Shown: positions 13,877 through 21,909, counted from the stretch's first letter. The stretch is DNA of 24,830 nt from an uncultured Oscillospiraceae bacterium (GCA_944385065.1 CALWVX010000005.1:1-24830), one strand, 5' to 3'. A program made the numbers and translations. The notes: generated by a model not told the origin, from the letters alone.

Positions 13877-14701
13877 ATGCAAGATCGTTTTGTAGCGGTG
13901 AAAGGGAAAAAACTTCAGGCCGCGGTCGCCGGAGAGGGACCCCCCCTGGTCCTGCTCTCTGGTTCCAGCGTCCTTTTTCCCACTTTGGAGTACGCCCCTC
14001 TGGCCAGCATCCTGACCGGCGCGTATCAGGTGATGATTCCGGCCAAATTCGGCTATGGCATGAGCGACCCCACCTCAGAGCGCCGGGATGTGGACACGGT
14101 GGTGGAGGAACATCGGGCGGCCCTCGCCGCTCTGGGCATCGCCCCGCCAGTGGTGCTGGCCGCCCACAGCATGGGCTTTCTGGAGGCCCTGCGCTGGGCC
14201 CAGGAATATCCCGGCGAAGTCCTGGCCCTGGTGGGGCTGGACCCCGCCACACCGGACGTCTACCAGCACTTTGATGCGGCGGGCTCCCTGCGCCAGCTGG
14301 AGAGGCTCAGCCACCCGGAGTGGAAGCGGAAGCTGATTTTCCGCCTGCTGGCCCGCTCCCTTCTGGCCCGCTATCCCACCTCCCTGCGCCGCAGCCTCAA
14401 GCCGGCGGCCCGGCGGAATTTTGCCGGCGAGGTCTGGCTCAACGAGGGCCGGGCTCTGCTGGAAAACGCAAAAACAGTGGCCCGGGCCGGACCGCCCGCC
14501 CAACTCCCCGCCCTGTTCCTCCTGTCCAACGGGAAGGGCACCCCTCTGCCGAAAGACCAGTGGCGCGGACACGCCCTTCAATACCTGTCCCACTTTGAGA
14601 CAAGCCGCTGGGTGTGCTATGACCACCCTCATGACCTGTACCGCTTCCAGCCCCAGGACCAGGGGAAGGACATCCTTCTCTTCCTGTCCGAAGTGCTGTG
14701 A
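13877..14701 (+). CDS. alpha/beta hydrolase inserted between fumarase subunits
   Basis: A 274-residue alpha/beta-hydrolase fold protein of unknown substrate. Visible features are an early strand-turn PPLVLLSGSS (oxyanion region, 22-31), KFGYGMSD (58-64), the nucleophile elbow AHSMG with Ser98, a strand ending LVGLDPATPD (Asp122 and neighbours) and a C-terminal CYDHPHDLYRF whose His250 or His252 would complete the triad. The first elbow glycine is replaced by alanine, which occurs in active members. The ATG at 13877 is chosen because GGGAGG lies 5 nt upstream; an upstream GTG at 13844 overlaps the fumarase stop codon and lacks a better site. Same strand and close spacing (29 nt and 51 nt) put it in the fumarase operon. 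It could be an esterase or lipase-like enzyme. Confidence 0.85.
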   Translation: MQDRFVAVKGKKLQAAVAGEGPPLVLLSGSSVLFPTLEYAPLASILTGAYQVMIPAKFGYGMSDPTSERRDVDTVVEEHRAALAALGIAPPVVLAAHSMGFLEALRWAQEYPGEVLALVGLDPATPDVYQHFDAAGSLRQLERLSHPEWKRKLIFRLLARSLLARYPTSLRRSLKPAARRNFAGEVWLNEGRALLENAKTVARAGPPAQLPALFLLSNGKGTPLPKDQWRGHALQYLSHFETSRWVCYDHPHDLYRFQPQDQGKDILLFLSEVL

Positions 14702-14752
14702 CCTGCTGCCCGCGAGGAGGCGGCAGCATTCCAATTGCTTGGAGGAATTGCC

Positions 14753-15331
14753 ATGCAGTATAGATTGACCACTCCCGTCACCCGGGAGGACCTGGCCTCT
14801 CTGCGGGCCGGGGACACTGTTTTGCTGTCCGGCACCGTCTACACCGCCCGGGACGCCGCCCACCAGAGGATGATGGACCTGCTGGACCGGGGAGAGCCCC
14901 TCCCCTTCCCGGCGGATGGGGCCGCCGTCTACTATGTGGGGCCCACCCCCGAGCGCCCCGGCGAGGTAATCGGCTCCGCCGGCCCCACCACCAGCGGCCG
15001 GATGGACGCCTACTCCCCCCGCCTGCTGGACCTGGGCCTGAAAATCATGATCGGCAAGGGCAAGCGCAGCCAGGCGGTCAAGGACGCGGTGGTCCGCAAC
15101 GGGGCGGTCTATCTGGCCGCCCTGGGCGGGGCCGGGGCCCTGATGGCCTCCAGCGTCAAATCCCTGGAGATGATCTGCTGGGAGGATCTGGGCTGTGAGG
15201 CGGTGCGCCGGCTGGAGGTGGAGGATTTCCCCCTCACCGTCATTCTGGACGCCCACGGGGGCGACCTGTACGAGAGCGGCCCGGCCGCCTATCTGGAGAC
15301 GGTCCAAAAAGCCTCCGCTCCACTTCGCTGA
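14753..15331 (+). CDS. class I fumarate hydratase, beta subunit
   Basis: Small subunit of the class I fumarase (or L-tartrate dehydratase). The 192-residue product shows SGTVYTARDAAHQRM (about 26-40), VYYVGPTPERPGEVIGSAGPTTSGRMD (about 60-86), IGKGKRS (substrate-binding lysine region) and WEDLGCEAVRRLEVEDFPLTVILDAHGGDLY, all typical of the FumA C-terminal/TtdB domain. Length matches stand-alone beta subunits (about 185-200). The ATG at 14753 follows GGAGG at 6-7 nt; an upstream in-frame start at 14735 has no such site. Together with the alpha subunit it forms the [4Fe-4S] enzyme. Confidence 0.9.
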   Translation: MQYRLTTPVTREDLASLRAGDTVLLSGTVYTARDAAHQRMMDLLDRGEPLPFPADGAAVYYVGPTPERPGEVIGSAGPTTSGRMDAYSPRLLDLGLKIMIGKGKRSQAVKDAVVRNGAVYLAALGGAGALMASSVKSLEMICWEDLGCEAVRRLEVEDFPLTVILDAHGGDLYESGPAAYLETVQKASAPLR

Positions 15332-15408
15332 AACAGATTCATCCGCCGCTCCCGCAATCCTGCAATTATGTAACATACAAACAACATGAAACGGAAAGGA
15401 ACCCCGAT

Positions 15409-16482
15409 ATGAAAAAGGCTCTGTCTCTTCTCCTGTGCGCCGCCCTGTCCTTGTCTGTTCTCGCCGGCTGCGGCGGCGGCGACCGCTCTTCCGGGAGCGC
15501 CTCGTCCTCCCCGGATGCCTCCAGCTCTCAGTCCACCCCCGATCCGGGGGACTCCAGCTCCGCCGAGACCGCCCAGCTGCCCAATCTGATGGTCCTGTCC
15601 GGCCCCACCGGAGTGGGCGCCGCCAAGCTGATCGCCGACGACCAGTCGGCCGCTGACGGAGAGGAAGGCGACGTTATCAATCAGGTCACGGTGGTGGCCG
15701 ACAACAGCGAGGTGTCCACCGCTCTGGTCAACGGGGACACGGACATCGCCGCCATGGCCACCAATGCCGCCGCCAACCTGTTCGCCAAGACCGACGGCGG
15801 CATTCAGGTTCTGGCGGTCAACACCCTGGGGGTGCTGTATATCCTGGAGAAGGGGGACACGGTCCACTCCATGGCCGATCTGGCGGGCAAAACCCTGTAC
15901 GCCCCCTCCAACACCCGGGGCGCCAACCCGGAGCACATTCTCAACTATCTGCTGGAGCGCAACGGGGTGGACCCCGCCGACGTGGACATTCAGTGGCTCA
16001 CGCCCCAGGAGATCACCGTCCAGATGACCGCCTCGGCCGCCGGCATCTGCATGCTCCCCGTTCCCGCCGCCACCGCTCTGCTTCTGCAGGACAGCGGCGT
16101 GCGGCAGGCCCTGTCCCTGTCTGAGGAGTGGGACAGCCTGGGGGCCGGTCCCCTGCCCATGGGGTGTCTGGTGGTCCGTACCGCCTATCTGGAGGAACAC
16201 CCCCAGGAGGTGGAGCGGTTTCTGACCGCCTACGGCCAGTCCATCCAGTTCATGTTCGACCCGGACAATCTGGATCAGGCCGCCCAGCTGGTGGCCCAGT
16301 TCCAGATCACGCCCAGCGAGCAGGTGGCCGCCGCCGCCATTCCCCAGTGCAATCTGACCTTCCTCACCGGGCAGGAGATGCGCGACGTGCTGGAGAGCTA
16401 TTACGCTGTGCTGTTCCAGGCGGCCCCCGATTCCATCGGCGGCGGCCTGCCCTATGACGCCTTCTACTATGGGCTTTCGTGA
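15409..16482 (+). CDS. ABC transporter substrate-binding lipoprotein (SsuA/TauA/NMT1-like)
   Basis: Binding protein of a three-gene importer. The 357-residue product starts with a lipoprotein signal (MKKALSLLLCAALSLSVLAGC), lipobox LAGC with Cys21, then a Ser-rich linker (about 22-55). The core resembles NMT1/SsuA-type proteins: LSGPTGVGAAKLI, VNGDTDIAAMATNAAANLF, DLAGKTLYAPSNTRGANPEHIL, and a hinge to the second lobe. Substrate unknown; relatives carry sulfonates, thiamine precursors, nitrate or aromatic acids. AAAGGA precedes the ATG. A 77-nt gap without a terminator separates it from fumarase beta, so cotranscription is likely. Its end overlaps the permease start by about 29 nt. Confidence 0.87.
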   Translation: MKKALSLLLCAALSLSVLAGCGGGDRSSGSASSSPDASSSQSTPDPGDSSSAETAQLPNLMVLSGPTGVGAAKLIADDQSAADGEEGDVINQVTVVADNSEVSTALVNGDTDIAAMATNAAANLFAKTDGGIQVLAVNTLGVLYILEKGDTVHSMADLAGKTLYAPSNTRGANPEHILNYLLERNGVDPADVDIQWLTPQEITVQMTASAAGICMLPVPAATALLLQDSGVRQALSLSEEWDSLGAGPLPMGCLVVRTAYLEEHPQEVERFLTAYGQSIQFMFDPDNLDQAAQLVAQFQITPSEQVAAAAIPQCNLTFLTGQEMRDVLESYYAVLFQAAPDSIGGGLPYDAFYYGLS

Positions 16483-17251
16483 GCCCCTGAAAAACCTGCT
16501 TCAGCGGCTGCCGGCCCCCGCGTTCTGGCTGGGGGTCTGGCAGCTGTCCGCCTTTTTGGTGGACCAGCGGCTGGAGGGCCGGGGCAATGAGCTGCTCCTG
16601 CCCTATCCCGCCACCGTTCTGGCCTCCCTGACCTCCCTGGCCGGGGAGGCCGTGTTCTGGGAGAGCGTGGCAGCCTCGCTGCTCCGGGTACTGGCCGGAC
16701 TGGCCGCGGGCTACTGCCTGGGGGCCGCTCTGGCCGCCCTCACCTGCTGGAGCGCCTGGTGCGACCGGCTGCTCTCCCCCGCGATCCGGGTGGTCCGCGC
16801 CGCGCCGGTGGCCTCCTTTATCCTGCTGGTTCTGCTGTGGACCGGCCGGGATACCGTCCCCGCCGTCATCGCCGCCCTGATGGTGCTGCCGGTGGTGTGG
16901 GACAGCCTGTCCCAGGGCATCCGGGCGGCGGACCCCAAGCTGCTGGAGCTGGGGCGGGCCTATCGTTTCTCCCGCGGCAAGCTGCTGACGCTGCTCTACC
17001 TGCCCTCTCTGCGGCCCTATCTGCTGTCCGCCCTGACCACCGGAACCGGGCTGGCCTGGAAATCCGGAGTGGCCGCCGAGGTGCTCTGTCTGCCGCTCCC
17101 CGCCCTGGGCACTCAGATCTACCAGACCAAATATTATCTGGAAATTCCGGACCTGTTCGCCTGGACCGCCGTCACTGTGGCCCTGAGCCTGATTTTGGAG
17201 CGGCTGCTGCGCTGCGGCGCCCGCCGGTGGGCAAGGGGGTGGCCGGCGTGA
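16454..17251 (+). CDS. ABC transporter permease (SsuC/TauC-like, BPD_transp_1)
   Basis: Membrane subunit of the importer. The 265-residue protein has about six helices, with LRVLAGLAAGYCLGAALAAL near residues 75-96, the segment RVVRAAPVASFILLVLLW, and the cytoplasmic coupling loop ELGRAYRFSRGKLLTLLYLPSLRP. This loop and the region ahead of it are typical of the SsuC/TauC/ThiX group. Start: ATG at 16454 is given; an ATG at 16469 is as plausible. Neither has a Shine-Dalgarno site, but both lie inside the end of the binding-protein gene, so translation is probably coupled. The stop overlaps the ATPase GTG by 4 nt. Confidence 0.87.
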   Translation: MTPSTMGFREPLKNLLQRLPAPAFWLGVWQLSAFLVDQRLEGRGNELLLPYPATVLASLTSLAGEAVFWESVAASLLRVLAGLAAGYCLGAALAALTCWSAWCDRLLSPAIRVVRAAPVASFILLVLLWTGRDTVPAVIAALMVLPVVWDSLSQGIRAADPKLLELGRAYRFSRGKLLTLLYLPSLRPYLLSALTTGTGLAWKSGVAAEVLCLPLPALGTQIYQTKYYLEIPDLFAWTAVTVALSLILERLLRCGARRWARGWPA

Positions 17252-17826
17252 ACCTGTGCACCGACCTGACGGTCTCCTACGGCGGCAAAGCCGTGCTGGA
17301 GCGCTTCTCCCTGTCCGTCCCGGGCCGGGGAATCACTTTGCTGCGGGGCCCCTCCGGCTGCGGCAAGACCACGCTGCTGCGGACGCTGGCCGGGCTGGAA
17401 CCTCCCCGGGGCGGGCATCTGGCCCTGGATCCCCGGGAGACCGCTCTTCTGTTTCAGGAGGACCGGCTGCTCCCCTGGCGCACCGCCCGGCAGCAGCTGG
17501 CCGACGTGCTCCCCCGCCCCCGCTGGGAGGAGATCCCCGCTCTGCTGGAGCAGGTCGAGCTCACCGGGGCGGAGGACCTGTTTCCCTCCCAGCTGTCCGG
17601 CGGCATGGGGCGGCGGCTGGCCCTGGCCCGGTGTCTGGCTCTGCCCGCCCGGCTGTACCTGCTGGACGAGCCCTTTGCCGGCGTGGATTCCAGCCGGGCC
17701 GCCCGGATCCTGGAGCGGCTGGCCCAGCTGCCTGCCCCCGTCCTTCTGGTCAGCCACGAGAGCGAGACTGCCGCCCGGGCCGCCCGGATCGTGGAATTGG
17801 ACGGCCCGCCTCTGAGCATTTTATAA
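17248..17826 (+). CDS. ABC transporter ATP-binding protein (SsuB/TauB-like, very short)
   Basis: ATPase subunit of the importer. All motifs are present in only 192 residues: Walker A GPSGCGKTT (34-42), Q-loop Gln70 in LLFQEDRLLPW (the SsuB/TauB-like form), signature LSGGMGRR (116-123), Walker B LYLLDEP (Asp140, Glu141) and H-loop His170 in VSHE. Relatives are usually 240-260 residues, so loops in the helical subdomain and the C-terminal tail are reduced. It starts with GTG overlapping the permease stop as GTGA, with AAGGGGG upstream. It is the last gene of the operon, directly followed by a terminator hairpin. Confidence 0.88.
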   Translation: MNLCTDLTVSYGGKAVLERFSLSVPGRGITLLRGPSGCGKTTLLRTLAGLEPPRGGHLALDPRETALLFQEDRLLPWRTARQQLADVLPRPRWEEIPALLEQVELTGAEDLFPSQLSGGMGRRLALARCLALPARLYLLDEPFAGVDSSRAARILERLAQLPAPVLLVSHESETAARAARIVELDGPPLSIL

Positions 17827-17861
17827 ACATCGGGCCGGCGGCAGTTCCGCCGGCCCGATGT
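17827..17861 (+). terminator. terminator hairpin of the fumarase-transporter operon
   Basis: ACATCGGGCCGGCGG (from 17827) and its perfect complement ending at 17861 form a 15-bp stem with a 5-nt loop, beginning immediately after the TAA. The following sequence (TCTCCCTTTTC) is a weak U-tract. Confidence 0.75.
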
Positions 17862-17883
17862 TCTCCCTTTTCAAGGAAGGCAG

Positions 17884-17945
17884 TGAATCGATCCAAACGC
17901 CAGGTTCCCTCTGCTGCTGACAGAGAGAACCTGGCGTTTGATTCA
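17884..17945. repeat. long interrupted inverted repeat at the edge of an AT-rich patch
   Basis: The core CAAACGCCAGGTTC (17894-17907) is perfectly repeated in inverse at 17927-17940. The symmetry extends inward (CTCT/AGAG) and outward (TGAATC at 17884 with GATTCA at 17940-17945), with a 4-nt insert GATC in the left arm. T-rich sequence follows on the plus strand. It may be a bidirectional terminator for the operon and the small membrane gene, or the end of a mobile element. Confidence 0.6.
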
Positions 17946-17995
17946 CTTATTTCTTTTATAGATATTATTCCGTTGTTCAGTAAGCTAAAATAAGA

Positions 17996-18316
17996 TTATT
18001 TCATCTTTTTTATACGCTTAACCCAGCCTGTAATTAGCCATATATAAACGCAAGCTGCAATCAAAACGGCAAAGAAGAACATAGAAATACCTTGTCCAAT
18101 TTCTCCTTTGAAAATAAGGTCAATGCCTACAATGACACAAAGCACGACTAATGCGAGATAGCAAACGATGAACAACCCTAAAAATGCTCGGCACATTATG
18201 CCAACGACTTTTTTAGCCTTTGTAGATTTTGACAACTGAAAGGCCCCCATCATGACAAGTTCCATTACAAGAAAGAACGCAAAGTTAATTACGATAAAAA
18301 ATACAGCGTTACCCAT
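17996..18316 (-). CDS. small AT-rich membrane protein, unknown function
   Basis: Family not recognised. The 106-residue product has three hydrophobic segments (about 4-26, 43-67 and 77-97) separated by a basic loop (SKSTKAKK, about 29-36), and ends in a lysine-rich tail (WVKRIKKMK). A good ribosome binding site (AGGGGGG, 6-7 nt before the ATG) supports translation. The gene and its flanks are clearly AT-rich, and the codons end mostly in A or T, unlike every neighbouring gene, so recent acquisition is likely. It sits alone, bounded by the inverted repeat at 17884-17945 and the polA promoter region. Confidence 0.68.
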   Translation of the reverse strand: MGNAVFFIVINFAFFLVMELVMMGAFQLSKSTKAKKVVGIMCRAFLGLFIVCYLALVVLCVIVGIDLIFKGEIGQGISMFFFAVLIAACVYIWLITGWVKRIKKMK

Positions 18317-18476
18317 TTTATGCCCCCCTAGTTGCCATATGTTTCGTCAAAACTTCAACTTTAATTATTATTGACATAATAACATCTTGATATGATTTTT
18401 GCAAGGCTGGTTGGTGAAACCGACGGAGTTTAATCCATCACTTCTTATCTTGAAAAGGGCCCCGACGTTCTTTCCC
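18317..18476. other. AT-rich non-coding stretch upstream of polA
   Basis: No gene is seen here. The stretch contains TTATTATTGACATAATAA-like symmetric AT sequence around 18365-18382 and then becomes GC-rich toward polA. I could not identify a confident promoter for the minus-strand small membrane gene in it. Confidence 0.4.
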
Positions 18477-18505
18477 TTGCCCATTTGGGGGAAAACTGAT
18501 ATACT
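18477..18505 (+). promoter_or_regulatory. sigma-A promoter of polA
   Basis: TTGCCC (18477-18482) and TATACT (18500-18505) are 17 nt apart, 60 nt upstream of the polA start codon. Confidence 0.65.
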
Positions 18506-18565
18506 GTACGTTGATTTGGCGCCTCCTGCCCGCCGGAGCGCGCCCCCGCTGGGAGGATTTTCAAC

Positions 18566-21256
18566 ATGAACAAGCTGATGGTCATCGACGGCAACTCCAT
18601 CGTCAACCGGGCCTTCTACGGGGTCAGTCAGAACCTGACCACCCGTTCCGGCCAGCCCACCAACGCCGTTCTGGGCTTTCTGAATATCCTCAACAAGCTG
18701 CTGGACGAAGTGTCTCCTCAGGCGCTGTGCGTCACCTTTGACCGGAAGGCCCCCACCTTCCGCCATCTGGCCTATGAGGGCTATAAGGCCACCCGCAAGG
18801 GCATGCCCGACGAGCTGGCCAGCCAGATGCCCATCCTGAAGGACGTGCTGCGGGCCATGAACATCCCCATGTACGAGCTGGACGGTTGGGAGGCGGACGA
18901 CCTGATCGGCACCATCTCGGTGAAGGACACCGCCGCCGGATGGGAGACGGTCATCGTCACCGGGGACAAGGACTCCCTTCAGCTGGTCACCGACACCGCC
19001 ACCGTCAAGCTGGTGTCCACCCACATGGGCCGCACCACCACCCGGGACATGACCCCCGAGACCTTTCGGGCGGAGTACGGCTTCGACCCCATCCACATCA
19101 TTGATTTGAAGGCCCTCATGGGGGACTCCAGCGACAACATCCCCGGGGTGAAGGGGGTGGGGGAAAAGACCGCCATGGCTCTGATTCAGCGGTACGGCTC
19201 CATCGACGCGCTGTACGCCGCCCTTCCCGACATTGAGATGGCCCCCGGCACCCCCGCCAAGCCCGGGGTGGTTAAAAAGCTCACCGAGGGAGCGGAGCAG
19301 GCCCGCATGTCCTATGACCTGGCCACCATCCGCACCGACGCCCCCATCGACTTCACCCCGGCGGACAATCTGCGCCGGGAGGTGGACAACAACGCCCTGT
19401 ATCAGCTGTTTCTGGACCTGGAATTTGCCAAGCTCATTGACCGGTACCACCTCACCGCCCCCCAGGGGGAGGGAACGGTTTCGGATCAGCCGGAGTTCTC
19501 CTGCACCTGTGAAAGCGAGACGGTGGACAGCCCGGCGCGTCTGGAGGAGCTGCTGACCCTCTGGCGGGAGCGGGACGAGGTGAACGTGCTGGCCCTCCCC
19601 TCCCTGGACGCGGTGTGTGTGGAGTGGCGGGAAAGCGAGACGGAGCACCGGGCCGCCCTGTTCCGTTCCGACAAGTGGGACTGTCACAACGAGTTTTTAC
19701 GGCGCTTCTTTGCCGACGGTGCCATCAAAAAGGCAGTTCACGGCTCCAAGGAGCTGTACCGCCGGCTGCTGGAGGAGGGGATCACCCCCGGGGAACTCGT
19801 CTTCGACACGGAGGTGGCCGCCTACCTGCTGGCCCCTACCGACGGCAGCTATGAGCTGGAGAAGCTGGGGATGACCTATTACAACCAGGAGTTCCCCAAG
19901 GCCAGGGACTATCTGGACCCCGGCGCCTTCGGCCCCCTGGCCGATCCGGCGGTTCCCGCCGCCGCCCTGATGTCCCACACCGCCCTGATCGGCGCCCTCC
20001 GGGCCACTCTGTCCCAGCGGCTGAAGGATCTGGGCATGTGGGAGCTGTACCAGACGGTGGAGCTCCCCCTGTGCCCGGTGCTGGCCGAGATGGAGCAGGA
20101 GGGCTTTCTTATCGACCGGGGTGCCCTGGCCCAGTTCGGCGCGGAACTGGCCGAGGGCATCGGCCAGGTGGAGCAGACCATCTACGCCCTGGCCGGGGAG
20201 GACACCTTCAACATCAACTCTACCCAGCAGCTGGGCCACATTCTCTTTGAAAAGCTGGGCCTGCCCCCGGTGAAGAAAACCAAGACGGGCTGGTCCACCA
20301 ACGCCGAGGTGCTGGAGAAGCTCCGAGGGCAGCACCCCATTATCGACAGCATTCTGGAGTACCGCCAGCTGACCAAGCTGAAGAGCACCTATGTGGACGG
20401 CCTGGACAAGCTGATCCCCCCCGACGGGCGGCTTCACACCTCCTTCCAGAACACCGTCACCGCCACCGGACGGCTGAGCTCCACCGAGCCCAATCTGCAG
20501 AACATCCCCGTGCGCACCCAGCTGGGGGCGCAGCTGCGGAAGATGTTCGTGGCCCCGGCGGGGAAGGTGCTGGTGGACGCAGACTACTCTCAGATCGAGC
20601 TGCGGCTGCTGGCCCACATGGCCGGGGACCAGGCCATGATCGAAGGCTTCCGCTCCGGCGAGGACATCCACACCATCACCGCCTCCCAGGTGTTCGGCGT
20701 GGCCCCCGGGGAGGTCACCCCCCTTATGCGCCGCAGCGCCAAGGCGGTGAACTTCGGCATCGTCTACGGCATCTCCCCCTTCTCCCTCAGCCAGGACATC
20801 GGAGTCACGGTGGCCCAGGCCAAGGAGTATATGGAGAAATATTTCCAGCACTACTCCGGCGTGCGGGCCTATATGGACGCCGTGGTGGAGCAGGCCAAGA
20901 AAGACGGCTATGTGTCCACCCTCTTCGGCCGCCGCCGCTGGGTGCCCGAACTGAAGTCCTCCAACTTCAACACCCGGTCCTTCGGGGAGCGGGTGGCCCT
21001 CAACGCCCCCATCCAGGGCACCGCCGCCGACATCATCAAGCTGGCCATGATCCGGGTGCGGGACCGGCTGCGCGCCGAGGGGCTGGCGGGCAGACTGGTC
21101 CTCCAGGTCCACGATGAGCTGATTGTGGAGTGCCCGGAGGAGGAGGCCGACACCATCTGCCGGCTGGTGCGGGAGGAGATGGAGGGCGTGGCCGCTCTGT
21201 CCGTTCCCCTGGTGGCCGAGACAAAGGCGGGGAAGAGCTGGGCGGAGGCGCATTGA
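18566..21256 (+). CDS. polA: DNA polymerase I
   Basis: Fills gaps and removes RNA primers and damaged strands in replication and repair. The 896-residue protein has an N-terminal 5' nuclease (about 1-290: LMVIDGNSIVNRAF, EADDLIGT, TGDKDSLQLV, GDSSDNIPGVKGVGEKTA), a central region in place of the 3'-5' exonuclease, and a family A polymerase domain. Motif A is DADYSQIELR (catalytic Asp673), motif B RRSAKAVNFGIVYG (Lys726, Tyr734) and motif C VHDELIVE (Asp850). In the central domain the FDTE-type ExoI motif is missing, although FDTEVAAYLL keeps one later Asp, so proofreading is probably lost, as in many Firmicutes PolI. GGGAGG lies 9 nt before the ATG. It has its own promoter and no close partner gene. 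Confidence 0.96.
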   Translation: MNKLMVIDGNSIVNRAFYGVSQNLTTRSGQPTNAVLGFLNILNKLLDEVSPQALCVTFDRKAPTFRHLAYEGYKATRKGMPDELASQMPILKDVLRAMNIPMYELDGWEADDLIGTISVKDTAAGWETVIVTGDKDSLQLVTDTATVKLVSTHMGRTTTRDMTPETFRAEYGFDPIHIIDLKALMGDSSDNIPGVKGVGEKTAMALIQRYGSIDALYAALPDIEMAPGTPAKPGVVKKLTEGAEQARMSYDLATIRTDAPIDFTPADNLRREVDNNALYQLFLDLEFAKLIDRYHLTAPQGEGTVSDQPEFSCTCESETVDSPARLEELLTLWRERDEVNVLALPSLDAVCVEWRESETEHRAALFRSDKWDCHNEFLRRFFADGAIKKAVHGSKELYRRLLEEGITPGELVFDTEVAAYLLAPTDGSYELEKLGMTYYNQEFPKARDYLDPGAFGPLADPAVPAAALMSHTALIGALRATLSQRLKDLGMWELYQTVELPLCPVLAEMEQEGFLIDRGALAQFGAELAEGIGQVEQTIYALAGEDTFNINSTQQLGHILFEKLGLPPVKKTKTGWSTNAEVLEKLRGQHPIIDSILEYRQLTKLKSTYVDGLDKLIPPDGRLHTSFQNTVTATGRLSSTEPNLQNIPVRTQLGAQLRKMFVAPAGKVLVDADYSQIELRLLAHMAGDQAMIEGFRSGEDIHTITASQVFGVAPGEVTPLMRRSAKAVNFGIVYGISPFSLSQDIGVTVAQAKEYMEKYFQHYSGVRAYMDAVVEQAKKDGYVSTLFGRRRWVPELKSSNFNTRSFGERVALNAPIQGTAADIIKLAMIRVRDRLRAEGLAGRLVLQVHDELIVECPEEEADTICRLVREEMEGVAALSVPLVAETKAGKSWAEAH

Positions 21257-21353
21257 CGCGGAGAGCCCCGACAAATCTTCCCCTAAAGGGGGAGACTTTG
21301 GGCCGCCGCCCTCTGCGGCCCATTTCTGGGACAGCGCGTCAAGGATGCCACTG

Positions 21354-21427
21354 CCCTACGTGGTCCATACCATTCGTAGGGACCGATGTCCCCATCGGTC
21401 CGCGGCGGGAGCAAGTCCCCACCTACG
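21354..21427. repeat. nested hairpin repeat
   Basis: GGACCGATG (21380-21388) pairs perfectly with CATCGGTCC (21393-21401). CGTAGGG (21375-21381) can pair either with CCCTACG (21354-21360) or, with a bulge, with CCACCTACG near 21418-21426. The result is a compact alternative-folding unit typical of dispersed intergenic repeats; only one copy is in this window. Confidence 0.5.
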
Positions 21428-21684
21428 GGTTCACTGGTCGGAAATCATTGTGGAGGCAGCCCCATGTGGCCGCCTGCCACCGCCGAGGGCCCCCGCAGGC
21501 GCGTGCCCTGAACAAGGGAGCGCAACAGATACAAATTTCGCACACGAGCGGCAGCGGGCGGAAAAGCAACCGGCCTTTAGATTTTTGCCCGCGCGCCGGA
21601 TGGAAAACGCAGACAAGCATCGGTGTCCACCGAAGGGAAATTTTTAGAAACCGTAGGTTTTGAAACGGCGTTTTGAATCAGGGG

Positions 21685-21791
21685 TCCCAACAAAGCCCAG
21701 CGCCAGTGGGTTTGTTGGGAAAAGGAGGAGCAAGGGAGCGAACGCAGGTTTCGCCATTGGGCGGATCCGGAGCGGACTTTGCGACGACGCG
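21685..21791 (+). repeat. two-hairpin covarying element, copy A
   Basis: Helix 1 pairs TCCCAACAAA (21685-21694) with TTTGTTGGGA (21711-21720) around the 16-nt core GCCCAGCGCCAGTGGG. AAAGGAGGAGC follows, then helix 2, GGTTTCGCC (21747-21755) with GGCGGATCC (21760-21768), one mismatch and a 4-nt loop. GGATCCGGAG and GCGACGACG complete the unit. Copies at 24636-24745 and from 24791 keep the core but change the helix 1 sequence with compensation. Orientation is given as the strand on which the core reads as written. Confidence 0.7.
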
Positions 21792-21909
21792 CCGCTGTTG
21801 GCAAAGTCACTCGCCGCCCGCCGGCGGCGAAATTTCTCATCCCCGTCCCCGCCGCAGCGGACAAACCCCACCGCGAGTCCCATTCCCCATTTTATTTCAG
21901 GAGGTTCCC

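Larger units (their letters stand above)
21257..21909. other. 653-nt non-coding zone rich in repeats and hairpins
   Basis: No gene is supported between polA and the TudS-like gene. It starts with small stems after the polA stop (GGGCCGC/GCGGCCC near 21299-21321) and includes the nested repeat at 21354-21427. Short stems AAACC/GGTTT and AAACG/CGTTT follow near 21650-21673, then the two-hairpin element at 21685-21791, then a GC-rich CGCCGC/GCGGCG stem near 21812-21830. Open frames crossing it lack ribosome binding sites and cross these structures, so I treat them as spurious. Confidence 0.6.

Noticed and set aside
19697..21274. 525-residue open frame on the minus strand
   Set aside because: Antisense to the polymerase domain of polA, with shadow-type composition and no ribosome binding site.
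21123..21663. Open frames continuing out of polA into the gap
   Set aside because: They begin inside polA in other frames, cross several hairpins, and lack ribosome binding sites and recognisable domains.
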